This document shows, piece after piece, positions 1 through 6,104 of a stretch of DNA of 7,829 nucleotides. Positions within the stretch are counted from its first letter, which is position 1. Each line of letters starts with the position of its first letter. This DNA comes from JANMEB01 sp041740495 (lineage in GTDB: Bacteria; Planctomycetota; Planctomycetia; Pirellulales; Pirellulaceae): the NCBI GenBank assembly GCA_041740495.1, contig JBGSLW010000263.1, positions 1 through 7,829 of the forward strand. The letters are read 5' to 3'. The notes under the pieces are model-generated. The model was given only the letters and a program-made list of their open reading frames with translations. It ran no database searches and was not told the DNA's origin. The position numbers and the translations under genes were made by a program.

Positions 1-1
1 C

Positions 2-358
2 GGCTTGGGAGCCGGTTGCGATGGCGGCGCCTGCCAAGCGGGCGGGCTGTGCGGCGACCACGGCTGTGGACGTAATGGCTGCGGCATCGGCGGAAAACTG
101 TGCTTGGGCTGCCAATGGCGATCGTTGTGCGGGAACGGCCCGTTCCGCAATCATTTGTCCAAGAATCATCCGTACGGCGGCAATATCCCTCACACCCCGA
201 ACGCCGAGTTGTACGGCCAAGGACCGATGACGCCGACCTACGCGTATCCGTATTACACGACTCGGGGACCCCGCGACTTTCTGATCGATGGCTGCGGTCC
301 GCCGCCTATCGTCCCGTCGAGCCCGCGCGTCCTCTGTGCGCCGTCGATCGGTTGGTGA
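2..358 (+). CDS. Cys/Gly-rich small protein, 3' part (5' end outside window)
   Basis: The reading frame is open from the left edge to a TGA at 356-358. A TTG at position 5 could in principle start it, but no ribosome binding site can be seen and the frame continues upstream, so I treat it as 5'-partial. The visible 118 residues fall into two parts. The first 43 are Gly-rich with eight Cys (at 6, 11, 17, 22, 27, 34, 37 and 43), many in C-G or G-C pairs. The second is Pro/Tyr-rich, with 'GPMTPTYAYPYYTTRGPRDF' followed by a Pro-rich tail ending 'APSIGW'. From memory, short secreted proteins with a YPYY-T-RGPRDFL block are common in Planctomycetes and have no known function. The Cys spacing suggests disulphides or metal binding outside the cytoplasm, which is inference. 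The signal peptide, if any, lies outside the window. A strong terminator 47 nt downstream separates it from the next gene. Confidence 0.7.
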   Translation, partial: GLGAGCDGGACQAGGLCGDHGCGRNGCGIGGKLCLGCQWRSLCGNGPFRNHLSKNHPYGGNIPHTPNAELYGQGPMTPTYAYPYYTTRGPRDFLIDGCGPPPIVPSSPRVLCAPSIGW

Positions 359-404
359 TCACACGTGGGTTGCATCGCCTTGGGCGATTCGATTGATCTT
401 TTAG

Positions 405-434
405 AAAGCCGCCAGTTTCTGGCGGCTTTTTTTT
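405..434 (+). terminator. Strong intrinsic terminator after the Cys/Gly-rich gene
   Basis: A perfect inverted repeat pairs AAAGCCGCCAG (405-415) with CTGGCGGCTTT (419-429) around a 3-nt TTT loop, and the right arm runs into eight consecutive T residues (427-434). The stem is GC-rich, which is the textbook Rho-independent form. It sits 47 nt after the stop at 358 and well before the epimerase start at 632, so it should end the upstream transcript and insulate the glycan genes. Confidence 0.93.
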
Positions 435-631
435 GGGGAACGCAACCGATAGGGATCGATCGCGTGCCGGATCGCGGCCGGGAACGGTACCAGCTAGCAG
501 GATTTCAGCGGCGATGCGGATTGGCGCGAATAAAAAAAGTTGAACGGCTTGCGCGACAAAGGCCGAAGTAGCAGATGAGGGGTCCACGCTCCAGTGTCAT
601 CTCGGAGAATTGAAATTCAGGGTCACGTTCG

Positions 632-1714
632 ATGGCGGTCGCAATAATCACAGGGTCCGCCGGCCTGATCGGGTCGGAGGCTTGCCGGTATTTCGCAGAG
701 CAGGGGTTGGAGATCGTGGGGATCGACAACGACCTGCGGGCTCATTTTTTTGGCGATGAGGCATCGACGCGTTGGCAGCGAGGGTTGTTGCAGCAGGCGC
801 TGGGATCCCAATACCGGCATTCGACGCTGGACATCCGGGACGGTGAGGGAGTGGAAACGTTGTTCCGGGATTACGGCGGACAGATTCGTCTGGTGGTGCA
901 TACGGCGGCCCAACCCTCGCATGACTGGGCGGCCCGCGACCCCCAGATGGACTTCACGGTGAACGCGAACGGCACGCTGAATCTGCTGGAAGCCACCCGT
1001 CGCCACGCGCCCGAGGCGGCGTTTGTATTTACATCGACCAACAAGGTCTACGGCGATGCGCCCAATCGGTTGCCGCTGGTCGAACTGCCGACGCGATTTG
1101 AGATCGCGAATGGACACCGCTACGAGGGGGGGATCGACGAGTCCCTTTCGATCGACCAGTGCCTGCACAGTTTGTTCGGCGCCTCGAAGGCGGCGGCCGA
1201 CATTCTGGTGCAAGAATACGGCCGCTACTTTGGCTTGCGAACCGCCTGCTTTCGCGGCGGCTGCCTGACGGGACCCGCCCATTCGGGGGCCCAGTTGCAT
1301 GGATTCCTCAGCTACTTGATGAAATGCACCGTGACCGGGACGCCGTACCGAGTCTTCGGCTACGGCGGCAAGCAGGTTCGTGACAATATCCACGCGCTCG
1401 ACTTGGTGAGAGCGTTTGACGCGTTCTTTCGCGAACCGCGAGTCGGTGAAGTCTACAACATAGGCGGCGGACGGTTTAGCAATTGTTCGATGTTGGAGGC
1501 GATCGAGATATGCCAATCGATCAGCCAACGCGCCTTGGATTGGACCTATGTCGAACAGAATCGCGCGGGAGATCACATGTGGTGGATTTCCGACTGCGGT
1601 CGCTTCCAGTCGCAGTATCCGGAATGGAATTGGGAGTACGACATTCAGCGCATCTGCCAGGAGATACATGACTGGAACGTCGAACGCTGGATGACTCGCT
1701 CTCAAGCGGCCTGA
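632..1714 (+). CDS. NAD-dependent epimerase/dehydratase, CDP-paratose 2-epimerase-like
   Basis: This 360-residue cytoplasmic extended-SDR enzyme probably interconverts a nucleotide sugar. It has the N-terminal NAD-binding GSAGLIG (residues 8-14), an acidic strand end at GIDND, HTAAQPSHDW (90-99), TSTNKVYGD (134-142), CFRGGCLTGP (206-215), GKQVRDN (246-252), NIGGG (276-280) and GDHMWWISD (313-321). STNKVYGD and GKQVRD are hallmarks I recall from CDP-paratose/tyvelose 2-epimerase (RfbE/Tyv), and the length is normal for that family. The usual catalytic Tyr of YxxxK is Phe182 here (F-G-A-S-K, Lys186), while the Ser/Thr pair 135-136 is kept, so the exact substrate and even the reaction are uncertain. 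The ATG at 632 has a partial Shine-Dalgarno AGGG at 619-622, 9 nt upstream, and the Rossmann strand begins right after it. It is the first gene of the probable glycan operon, 48 nt before the glycosyltransferase. I saw no convincing promoter in 435-631. Confidence 0.88.
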   Translation: MAVAIITGSAGLIGSEACRYFAEQGLEIVGIDNDLRAHFFGDEASTRWQRGLLQQALGSQYRHSTLDIRDGEGVETLFRDYGGQIRLVVHTAAQPSHDWAARDPQMDFTVNANGTLNLLEATRRHAPEAAFVFTSTNKVYGDAPNRLPLVELPTRFEIANGHRYEGGIDESLSIDQCLHSLFGASKAAADILVQEYGRYFGLRTACFRGGCLTGPAHSGAQLHGFLSYLMKCTVTGTPYRVFGYGGKQVRDNIHALDLVRAFDAFFREPRVGEVYNIGGGRFSNCSMLEAIEICQSISQRALDWTYVEQNRAGDHMWWISDCGRFQSQYPEWNWEYDIQRICQEIHDWNVERWMTRSQAA

Positions 1715-1762
1715 GAATTGCGCGGATGCGCGGACCTAACTTTCGATCAATGGGACTTGGCC

Positions 1763-4309
1763 ATGGAAGCAGACTCATCGCCGCAGGTTGGCCCTGGTAG
1801 CCCGGTCGCCGAAACGCCGGTCTTCCGGCTGTATTGCCGCGCGCACGAAGAGCCGCGGCTGGTCAATTTCTACGAACCGGAGTGCCACGACGGCGTCACG
1901 TTTCGATGGAGCGAACCGGTGGCGATGATTCGCCTGGATATTGTCCCAGGGAACTACCGCGTCCGATTGGATACCGGCAGCCTGCGCGGCGCCAACTTGG
2001 ACTTTCCATTCGACCTGCATTGGAACGAGCACCGGATTCGACCGAGCGATTGGGAGATCGAATCCGGCCGGCTGACGTTTGCGGTGCGCAGCTCCCAATT
2101 CAGTTTGGCCGGCGAACAGCGGCTGACATTGGCGGTCAAACCGCTGAGGGCCGAGAACGGCCGTAGATTGTTGGGAATTCCCTTGGTGTCGGTGGAGGCG
2201 TTCCGGCTGGCCGCAGGGGAGCTCGACGTTGCAGCACGGCGTGACGTCTCTCCGGTGCGCCGCCTTTCGATTCCTCGCCGCAAGCGGACGCCGCAACCGA
2301 CCGTACCCATCTGGCAAGTCCGGCTGCCGGAGATCTGCGGTGGGCCGCTGGGGCCGAACACGTCGTCGGCCGAACCGGGTCCGCCGATCGATCAGGTCGT
2401 CGTCTCCTCGGTAGAGATCAATTCGCGGCATGGTACCGGCTTGTTGATTCAGTACTTGATCCGAGATTTCTCGCGGACCGCCACGGTCAACTCGTTGCGA
2501 TGTTACAACGGCGAGCGCGTTCCGTCGGCGTTGCATCATTGCTTGAGCAACTACAAAGCGCCGCGGCACGCCATCTACCAAGAGGTGAATCAATGGTTTG
2601 GGGCGGCCCCCCCCGCGCGGGCCTACGTCGTCCCGTTTTTTGAAAGCGACCTGTTCATCGCGATGGCCCTCAAGGATCTGTTCAAAACACAGATTTGCCT
2701 GCACGTGATGGACGACAATTGCCTGTTCAGCTCGGAGATTCCAAATGCTACGTGCGCCGAGGCGATTGAGAAGTCCGATTTGGTATTGGCGATTTCGCCG
2801 GAGATGCGGCAGGCCTATGAGCAGCGGTTTGGGCGCAAGATCTACTTGCTGCCGCCGATCGTTCCCGATGCGCTGATCCCGCCGAAATTGGTCGAAGCCG
2901 ACCTGGACCGGCTTCGGGGAGGGGGTTGGAAGCAGCGGGCGTGGCGGCGTTTGACGACCGCCTGGCGCCGCCGATCACCCTCCGCAGACGATGCGCACCG
3001 CGGGATTCTGATCGGCAATATCTGGGACCGGAGTTGGCTCGAGTTGTTGCGACGAACCATCCGCCAGAGCGGCTTGCAAGTCGATTGGTACAGCAATAAC
3101 CCGGAGGCGGTCTGGCTCAAGGGCTCGGTTCAGGATCTGGCCAAGGATGGCATTCATCTGCACGACGCGTTGTGGGGGGACGATCTGGTGCAAGAGCTGC
3201 GACGTCGTCCCTTTGCCCTGATGCCTTCGGGCAATTTGGGGGGGGACGAAGCTCGGGAGAGTATCGCCCGCCTCAGCCTGCCCAGTCGCGTCCCGTTTGT
3301 GGTTGCCACTGCTCATCTACCGGTGATTGTCTTGGGAAGTCCGCAGACGGCGGCGGCGCGGTTCATCGAACGATTTGGATTGGGAAAGACCGTCGGTTAC
3401 GAAGGGTCGGCGTTGAAACGAGCAGCGGCAGAAATCGTGCAACCCGCGGCCCAAGCGACGTCTCGCCGCAACGGTCAAGCGGTCGCCGCCACGTTTGCGG
3501 CGGGGGATGTCGATCGCTGGATGTGGAGTTCGCTCGATCAAAATCGCTTGGCCGATCAACGATTCGAATCCCTGTTCAGCCCTCAACCAGGTGAATTCTG
3601 CTGGTTCTTCGAGTCGTCGCCGCCCCCCGCAATCAACTGGTCGTTCAAGTCGACGTGGCAGATGCTGCAGCGACTCCAGCGGCAGGGTGTGCAGCCCGAG
3701 ATCGTGATCGACGTCGGCGCCTCGACCGGAATCTGGTCCTGGACCGCCGCCACGCTGTTCAAGCAGGCTCGCTACCTGTTGGTCGACCCTCTCTACTCCC
3801 GCTACGATCGCAGCTCACGTGAACATTACCTGCAGGCAATCCCCAACGCGGAAGTGGTCGAAGCGGCACTCAGCGATCGCAGCGGCCAGACCGAGATCCT
3901 GGTTTCCGGAGACCTGTACGGTTCGTCGCTGCTGAAAGTCGACGAAAAGATCCGCAAGTCGACGACGGTATCCGTCCCGTTGCTGACGCTGGATGAGTTG
4001 GCTCGGCAAAAGAACCTCCGCGGGCGAACCTTGCTGAAGGTCGACGTCCAGTTCGCGGAACACCTGGTGCTGGCGGGGGGGCGGTCGTTCATCGCCGAAT
4101 TTGTCGACGCGTTGATTCTCGAATTGACGCTCGAACGCGAACACCCGCAGGCCAAAACCTACCGCGAAATGTTGGATATCGCCGAGCAACTGGGATTTGT
4201 CCTGGTCGATGAGACCGAAGGATGGCGGCATCCCCATACAGGTCGCCTGGAGCAGAAGGACTCCGTGTTTGTCCGCAAGTCGGCGGAGGCCCAACGCCGC
4301 GCCGCATGA
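1763..4309 (+). CDS. Fusion: beta-rich module + GT-B-like glycosyltransferase + FkbM methyltransferase
   Basis: This is an 848-residue multidomain protein with no visible signal peptide or membrane segment. Residues about 20-150 form a beta-rich module with F-Y-E-P-E (36-40), FRWSEP (47-52), HWNEHRI (86-92) and LGIPLVSVEAF (137-147). Residues about 210-590 look like a GT-B glycosyltransferase: VVVSSVEINSRHGTG (212-226) as the N-terminal strand and Gly-rich loop, SDLVLAIS (338-345), then a second Rossmann half starting GILIGNIW (414-421) with MPSG (487-490) and LPSRVPF (506-512). I do not see a GT4 E-x7-E signature. Residues about 630-835 are an FkbM-type SAM methyltransferase: IDVGASTG (649-656) for SAM, VDP (674-676), and LLKVDVQFAE (757-766), matching the family's K-I-D-V-Q-G-A-E. 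The inferred role is to transfer a sugar and O-methylate it or its acceptor. I chose the ATG at 1763 (GGGA at 1752-1755) over a TTG at 1718, whose extra 15 residues look non-conserved. The donor sugar may come from the upstream epimerase. Confidence 0.82.
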   Translation: MEADSSPQVGPGSPVAETPVFRLYCRAHEEPRLVNFYEPECHDGVTFRWSEPVAMIRLDIVPGNYRVRLDTGSLRGANLDFPFDLHWNEHRIRPSDWEIESGRLTFAVRSSQFSLAGEQRLTLAVKPLRAENGRRLLGIPLVSVEAFRLAAGELDVAARRDVSPVRRLSIPRRKRTPQPTVPIWQVRLPEICGGPLGPNTSSAEPGPPIDQVVVSSVEINSRHGTGLLIQYLIRDFSRTATVNSLRCYNGERVPSALHHCLSNYKAPRHAIYQEVNQWFGAAPPARAYVVPFFESDLFIAMALKDLFKTQICLHVMDDNCLFSSEIPNATCAEAIEKSDLVLAISPEMRQAYEQRFGRKIYLLPPIVPDALIPPKLVEADLDRLRGGGWKQRAWRRLTTAWRRRSPSADDAHRGILIGNIWDRSWLELLRRTIRQSGLQVDWYSNNPEAVWLKGSVQDLAKDGIHLHDALWGDDLVQELRRRPFALMPSGNLGGDEARESIARLSLPSRVPFVVATAHLPVIVLGSPQTAAARFIERFGLGKTVGYEGSALKRAAAEIVQPAAQATSRRNGQAVAATFAAGDVDRWMWSSLDQNRLADQRFESLFSPQPGEFCWFFESSPPPAINWSFKSTWQMLQRLQRQGVQPEIVIDVGASTGIWSWTAATLFKQARYLLVDPLYSRYDRSSREHYLQAIPNAEVVEAALSDRSGQTEILVSGDLYGSSLLKVDEKIRKSTTVSVPLLTLDELARQKNLRGRTLLKVDVQFAEHLVLAGGRSFIAEFVDALILELTLEREHPQAKTYREMLDIAEQLGFVLVDETEGWRHPHTGRLEQKDSVFVRKSAEAQRRAA
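2930..2977 (+). other. Basic Trp/Arg linker between the two glycosyltransferase lobes
   Basis: Residues 390-405 of the fusion protein read KQRAWRRLTTAWRRRS, with eight basic residues and a near-repeat of A-W-R-R. It lies between the end of the first GT-B lobe (after the LPPIVP strand) and the second-lobe strand GILIGNIW (414-421), next to a Gly-rich turn. Inter-lobe linkers are normally less basic. A positively charged Trp-containing helix could bind acidic lipids and bring a soluble glycosyltransferase to the inner membrane, but that is inference. Confidence 0.4.
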
Positions 4310-4322
4310 CCTGGCCGGGGCC

Positions 4323-4374
4323 ATCCCTCGAAGGGATCTCCCGCGACGAACCGAGGGTCAACCAACCGAGGGTC
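4323..4374 (+). repeat. Small hairpin and 11-nt tandem repeat in the leader before the sulfotransferase gene
   Basis: The 151-nt gap between the glycosyltransferase stop and the sulfotransferase start holds two small structures. ATCCCT (4323-4328) and AGGGAT (4332-4337) form a perfect 6-bp stem with a CGA loop. AACCGAGGGTC then occurs twice, at 4349-4359 and 4364-4374, with a 15-nt period. There is no T-tract, so I do not call a terminator. The function is unknown; an RNA leader element or a protein site is possible. Confidence 0.45.
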
Positions 4375-4426
4375 CATGCCACCCACGGCCGAATGGGTTG
4401 GAGCGGATTCGCCGAGCAAAGAACCG

Positions 4427-4460
4427 AAGGAGGCCCGCTCCCGACAGCGGGTCGCGAACC
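4427..4460 (+). promoter_or_regulatory. Shine-Dalgarno separated from the start codon by a hairpin
   Basis: AAGGAGG (4427-4433) is a perfect Shine-Dalgarno but lies 27 nt before the sulfotransferase ATG at 4461. The sequence between opens with CCCGCT (4434-4439) and AGCGGG (4446-4451), a perfect 6-bp GC stem with a 6-nt loop that abuts the Shine-Dalgarno. If the hairpin forms, the 18 nt are looped out and the effective spacing falls to 9 nt, which is ideal. No ATG, GTG or TTG in any frame lies at normal distance from this Shine-Dalgarno. The phage T4 gene 38 leader is a known precedent for such a folded spacer. Confidence 0.6.
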
Positions 4461-5882
4461 ATGCAAACCGACGACAATCCGTTGCCTCGACCGCTCGAGG
4501 CACTCTACTTCTTCCATATTCCGAAGACCGCCGGGACCAGTATCCGTTATTGGCTGGAAGAGTTGTTCGATCGCGATGCCTGGCTTCCTTGTTACATTCT
4601 GGATGAAGTGGCCCGTGAGACGCCGGAGCTGCTTCAACATCGGCGGTTTTTTTCGGGGCACTTTGGCTGGAAGCTCTTTGACTATCTGGGGCATCATGTG
4701 CCGACGGTCACCTGGCTGCGGCACCCCGTTCGCCGGCTGATCTCCCAACACGACTTCAATCGGAATCGCTACCCAGAGCTGGTTGCGATCGCCGAGCGCA
4801 ATCAACAATGGGGCTGGATCGAGTTCTACAACCGCTGCATCGACACGAGCCTGCCGCACCTGTGCGGCCAGGAGGAATTCCTCGGGTTCAGCGACAATTT
4901 GCAGACTCGGTATCTGGCGGGCGTATTTCCCCACACGGAACGGATTCTGATCGGGGACGCGGAGTTGGAACGCGCAAAGCACAGCTTGGCCCGAATGGAG
5001 TTCGTCGGCGTCTGCGAGTGGATGGCGGCGTCGATCGATGCGCTCTGTCAGGAACTGCAGTCGCCGGCACGTCCTCTACAACACCACTTCAACCGCACGC
5101 CAAGCTCGATCGCGCGCGGCAAAACCCAACTTGATCCACACGAGTGGCAAGTCGTGGCCGAGACAGAACGCTACGACATGCAGTTATACGAATTCGCGCA
5201 AGAGTTGTTTCGTAGGCGTTTTCTCGACTTGGCCAAGCGTGCAGGATGCCGGGGATTGTCCCTCGACCAGCTCGACGAATTGCTCGCCCACTACGGGGAC
5301 CGACCCGAGTCGCACCAAGTCCGCGTGTATTTGAACCATGCGTTTTGTGCATCGCAAAATTCGGCGACGCCAGGATTCGATTTGCAAGTCGATTTCGCCA
5401 ACGCCGTCTGGATGGCGGGGTGGTACCCCAGAACGCATTTACCTACCGGTCAAACCTTGCGCTGGGCTGGGCCCGAATCCTCGGCTTCCGTCTTCTTGCC
5501 GATGCGACCCGACGTCGAGTACGAGTTTTCCTTTGTGGCGCGGTATGTCCTGTCGTACGAAATCCTGAAGACGCTTCGGATCCGGATCGGCGAGCAAGAG
5601 TTTCCCGTCAGCTGGACTCCCCATGCCGACAATTTTGGCGGAAAACAGCAGTTTCGAATCACCGCGCGTATGAAGTTGGAATCGAGCGGTTCCGACGCCA
5701 GATGGCGCGAGCTTCGCATCGTCACGTTAGCGCCGTTGCAACCGTTTCAGCACGACCCGGCACAACTCGCCAGTTTTGCAACCGACGGCGTCCGCTTGCG
5801 GGAAATCGGCGCCGCCGCGGGTCGCGAGTCGAACGGCGCCGACGTCCGTTCTACGCCGTGCCGCGATCATTTTGCTGCGTGA
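4461..5882 (+). CDS. Sulfotransferase with C-terminal beta-rich module
   Basis: This 473-residue protein should transfer sulfate from PAPS to a carbohydrate. Residues about 14-270 are a sulfotransferase domain of the Sulfotransfer_2/heparan-sulfate type: FFHIPKTAGTS (17-27) is the 5'-phosphosulfate loop with Lys22, and LRHPVRRLIS (86-95) is the 3'-phosphate site with Arg87 and Ser95. A linker (about 270-310) follows, then a beta-rich module (about 315-449) with GWYPR (320-324), LRWAGPE (333-339), LRIRIGEQEF (372-381) and VRLREI (444-449). That module looks related to the N-terminal one of the preceding protein. The last 24 residues look like an unstructured tail. No signal peptide or membrane helix is visible. 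The frame is open further upstream into the previous gene, but the ATG at 4461 begins 16 residues before the PAPS loop, as is usual, and has the hairpin-spaced Shine-Dalgarno. It is the last gene of the probable glycan operon. The acceptor is unknown. Confidence 0.87.
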   Translation: MQTDDNPLPRPLEALYFFHIPKTAGTSIRYWLEELFDRDAWLPCYILDEVARETPELLQHRRFFSGHFGWKLFDYLGHHVPTVTWLRHPVRRLISQHDFNRNRYPELVAIAERNQQWGWIEFYNRCIDTSLPHLCGQEEFLGFSDNLQTRYLAGVFPHTERILIGDAELERAKHSLARMEFVGVCEWMAASIDALCQELQSPARPLQHHFNRTPSSIARGKTQLDPHEWQVVAETERYDMQLYEFAQELFRRRFLDLAKRAGCRGLSLDQLDELLAHYGDRPESHQVRVYLNHAFCASQNSATPGFDLQVDFANAVWMAGWYPRTHLPTGQTLRWAGPESSASVFLPMRPDVEYEFSFVARYVLSYEILKTLRIRIGEQEFPVSWTPHADNFGGKQQFRITARMKLESSGSDARWRELRIVTLAPLQPFQHDPAQLASFATDGVRLREIGAAAGRESNGADVRSTPCRDHFAA

Positions 5883-5909
5883 CCGAAGGGGCTTTCTTGG
5901 GCCCCTCGG
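5883..5909 (+). terminator. Weak terminator-like stem-loop after the sulfotransferase gene
   Basis: Immediately after the TGA at 5880-5882, AGGGGC (5887-5892) pairs with GCCCCT (5901-5906) around an 8-nt loop, and CCG/CGG extends the stem past one bulged A. Only a broken T-rich stretch (TTTCTT, 5913-5918) follows, so termination may be inefficient or factor-assisted. Its position at the end of the three-gene run fits an operon end. Confidence 0.45.
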
Positions 5910-6028
5910 CGGTTTCTTCGGGCGCGTCGTCGCACCCGCGGTTCGCCTAAGCGGTGTCAGCCCGACGACGGCCAGGTGAGTGGCGACCGGCGGATGATTC
6001 GACCCGCCACCGTTTCCGAGGCGTTTGG

Positions 6029-6057
6029 TTGAGGCGCCGCTGACGGCGGGCTACAAT
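6029..6057 (+). promoter_or_regulatory. Sigma70-type promoter of the M16 peptidase gene
   Basis: TTGAGG (6029-6034) and TACAAT (6052-6057) are separated by exactly 17 nt and match the -35 and -10 consensus at four and five of six positions. Transcription would start near 6064, giving a leader of about 40 nt that contains AGGAGG (6094-6099), 5 nt before the ATG at 6105. A short inverted repeat, CGCCG (6035-6039) with CGGCG (6044-6048), lies inside the spacer and could be an operator or chance in GC-rich DNA. The rest of 5910-6028 shows only another GGCGG/CCGCC inverted repeat (5989-6008). Confidence 0.7.
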
Positions 6058-6104
6058 GCGTCGATCACCCCACCGATCGTCGCTCTGTTTTCCAGGAGGC
6101 GTCC

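Noticed and set aside
435..631. Possible promoter (TTGAAC at 540-545) before the epimerase gene
   Set aside because: No acceptable -10 hexamer lies 16-18 nt downstream; the operon promoter must be weak, of another sigma class, or not recognisable by eye.
623..1705. 360-codon open frame on the minus strand, fully antisense to the epimerase gene
   Set aside because: It mirrors the codon structure of the + strand gene in GC-rich DNA, its translation has no recognisable motif, and the + strand frame has clear SDR motifs.
1718..1762. TTG start extending the glycosyltransferase by 15 residues
   Set aside because: No Shine-Dalgarno at proper spacing, a rarer start codon, and only 3 nt after the epimerase stop; the ATG at 1763 is preferred, though translational coupling is not excluded.
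1775..2704. 309-codon minus-strand open frame within the glycosyltransferase gene
   Set aside because: Low-complexity Arg/Gln/Pro-rich translation without motifs, antisense to a convincing gene.
5851..5948. Minus-strand stop-to-stop stretch reading R-G-C-D-D-A-P-E-E-T-A-E-G-P-K-K, like the start of a mature lipoprotein
   Set aside because: It has no start codon, no hydrophobic signal sequence before the Cys, and a stop three codons upstream of that stretch; it overlaps the sulfotransferase end and a stem-loop, so it is probably chance or at most a degraded remnant.
5246..5950. 234-codon + strand open frame overlapping the end of the sulfotransferase gene
   Set aside because: Arg-rich out-of-frame translation; the sulfotransferase frame carries the recognisable C-terminal module across the same bases.
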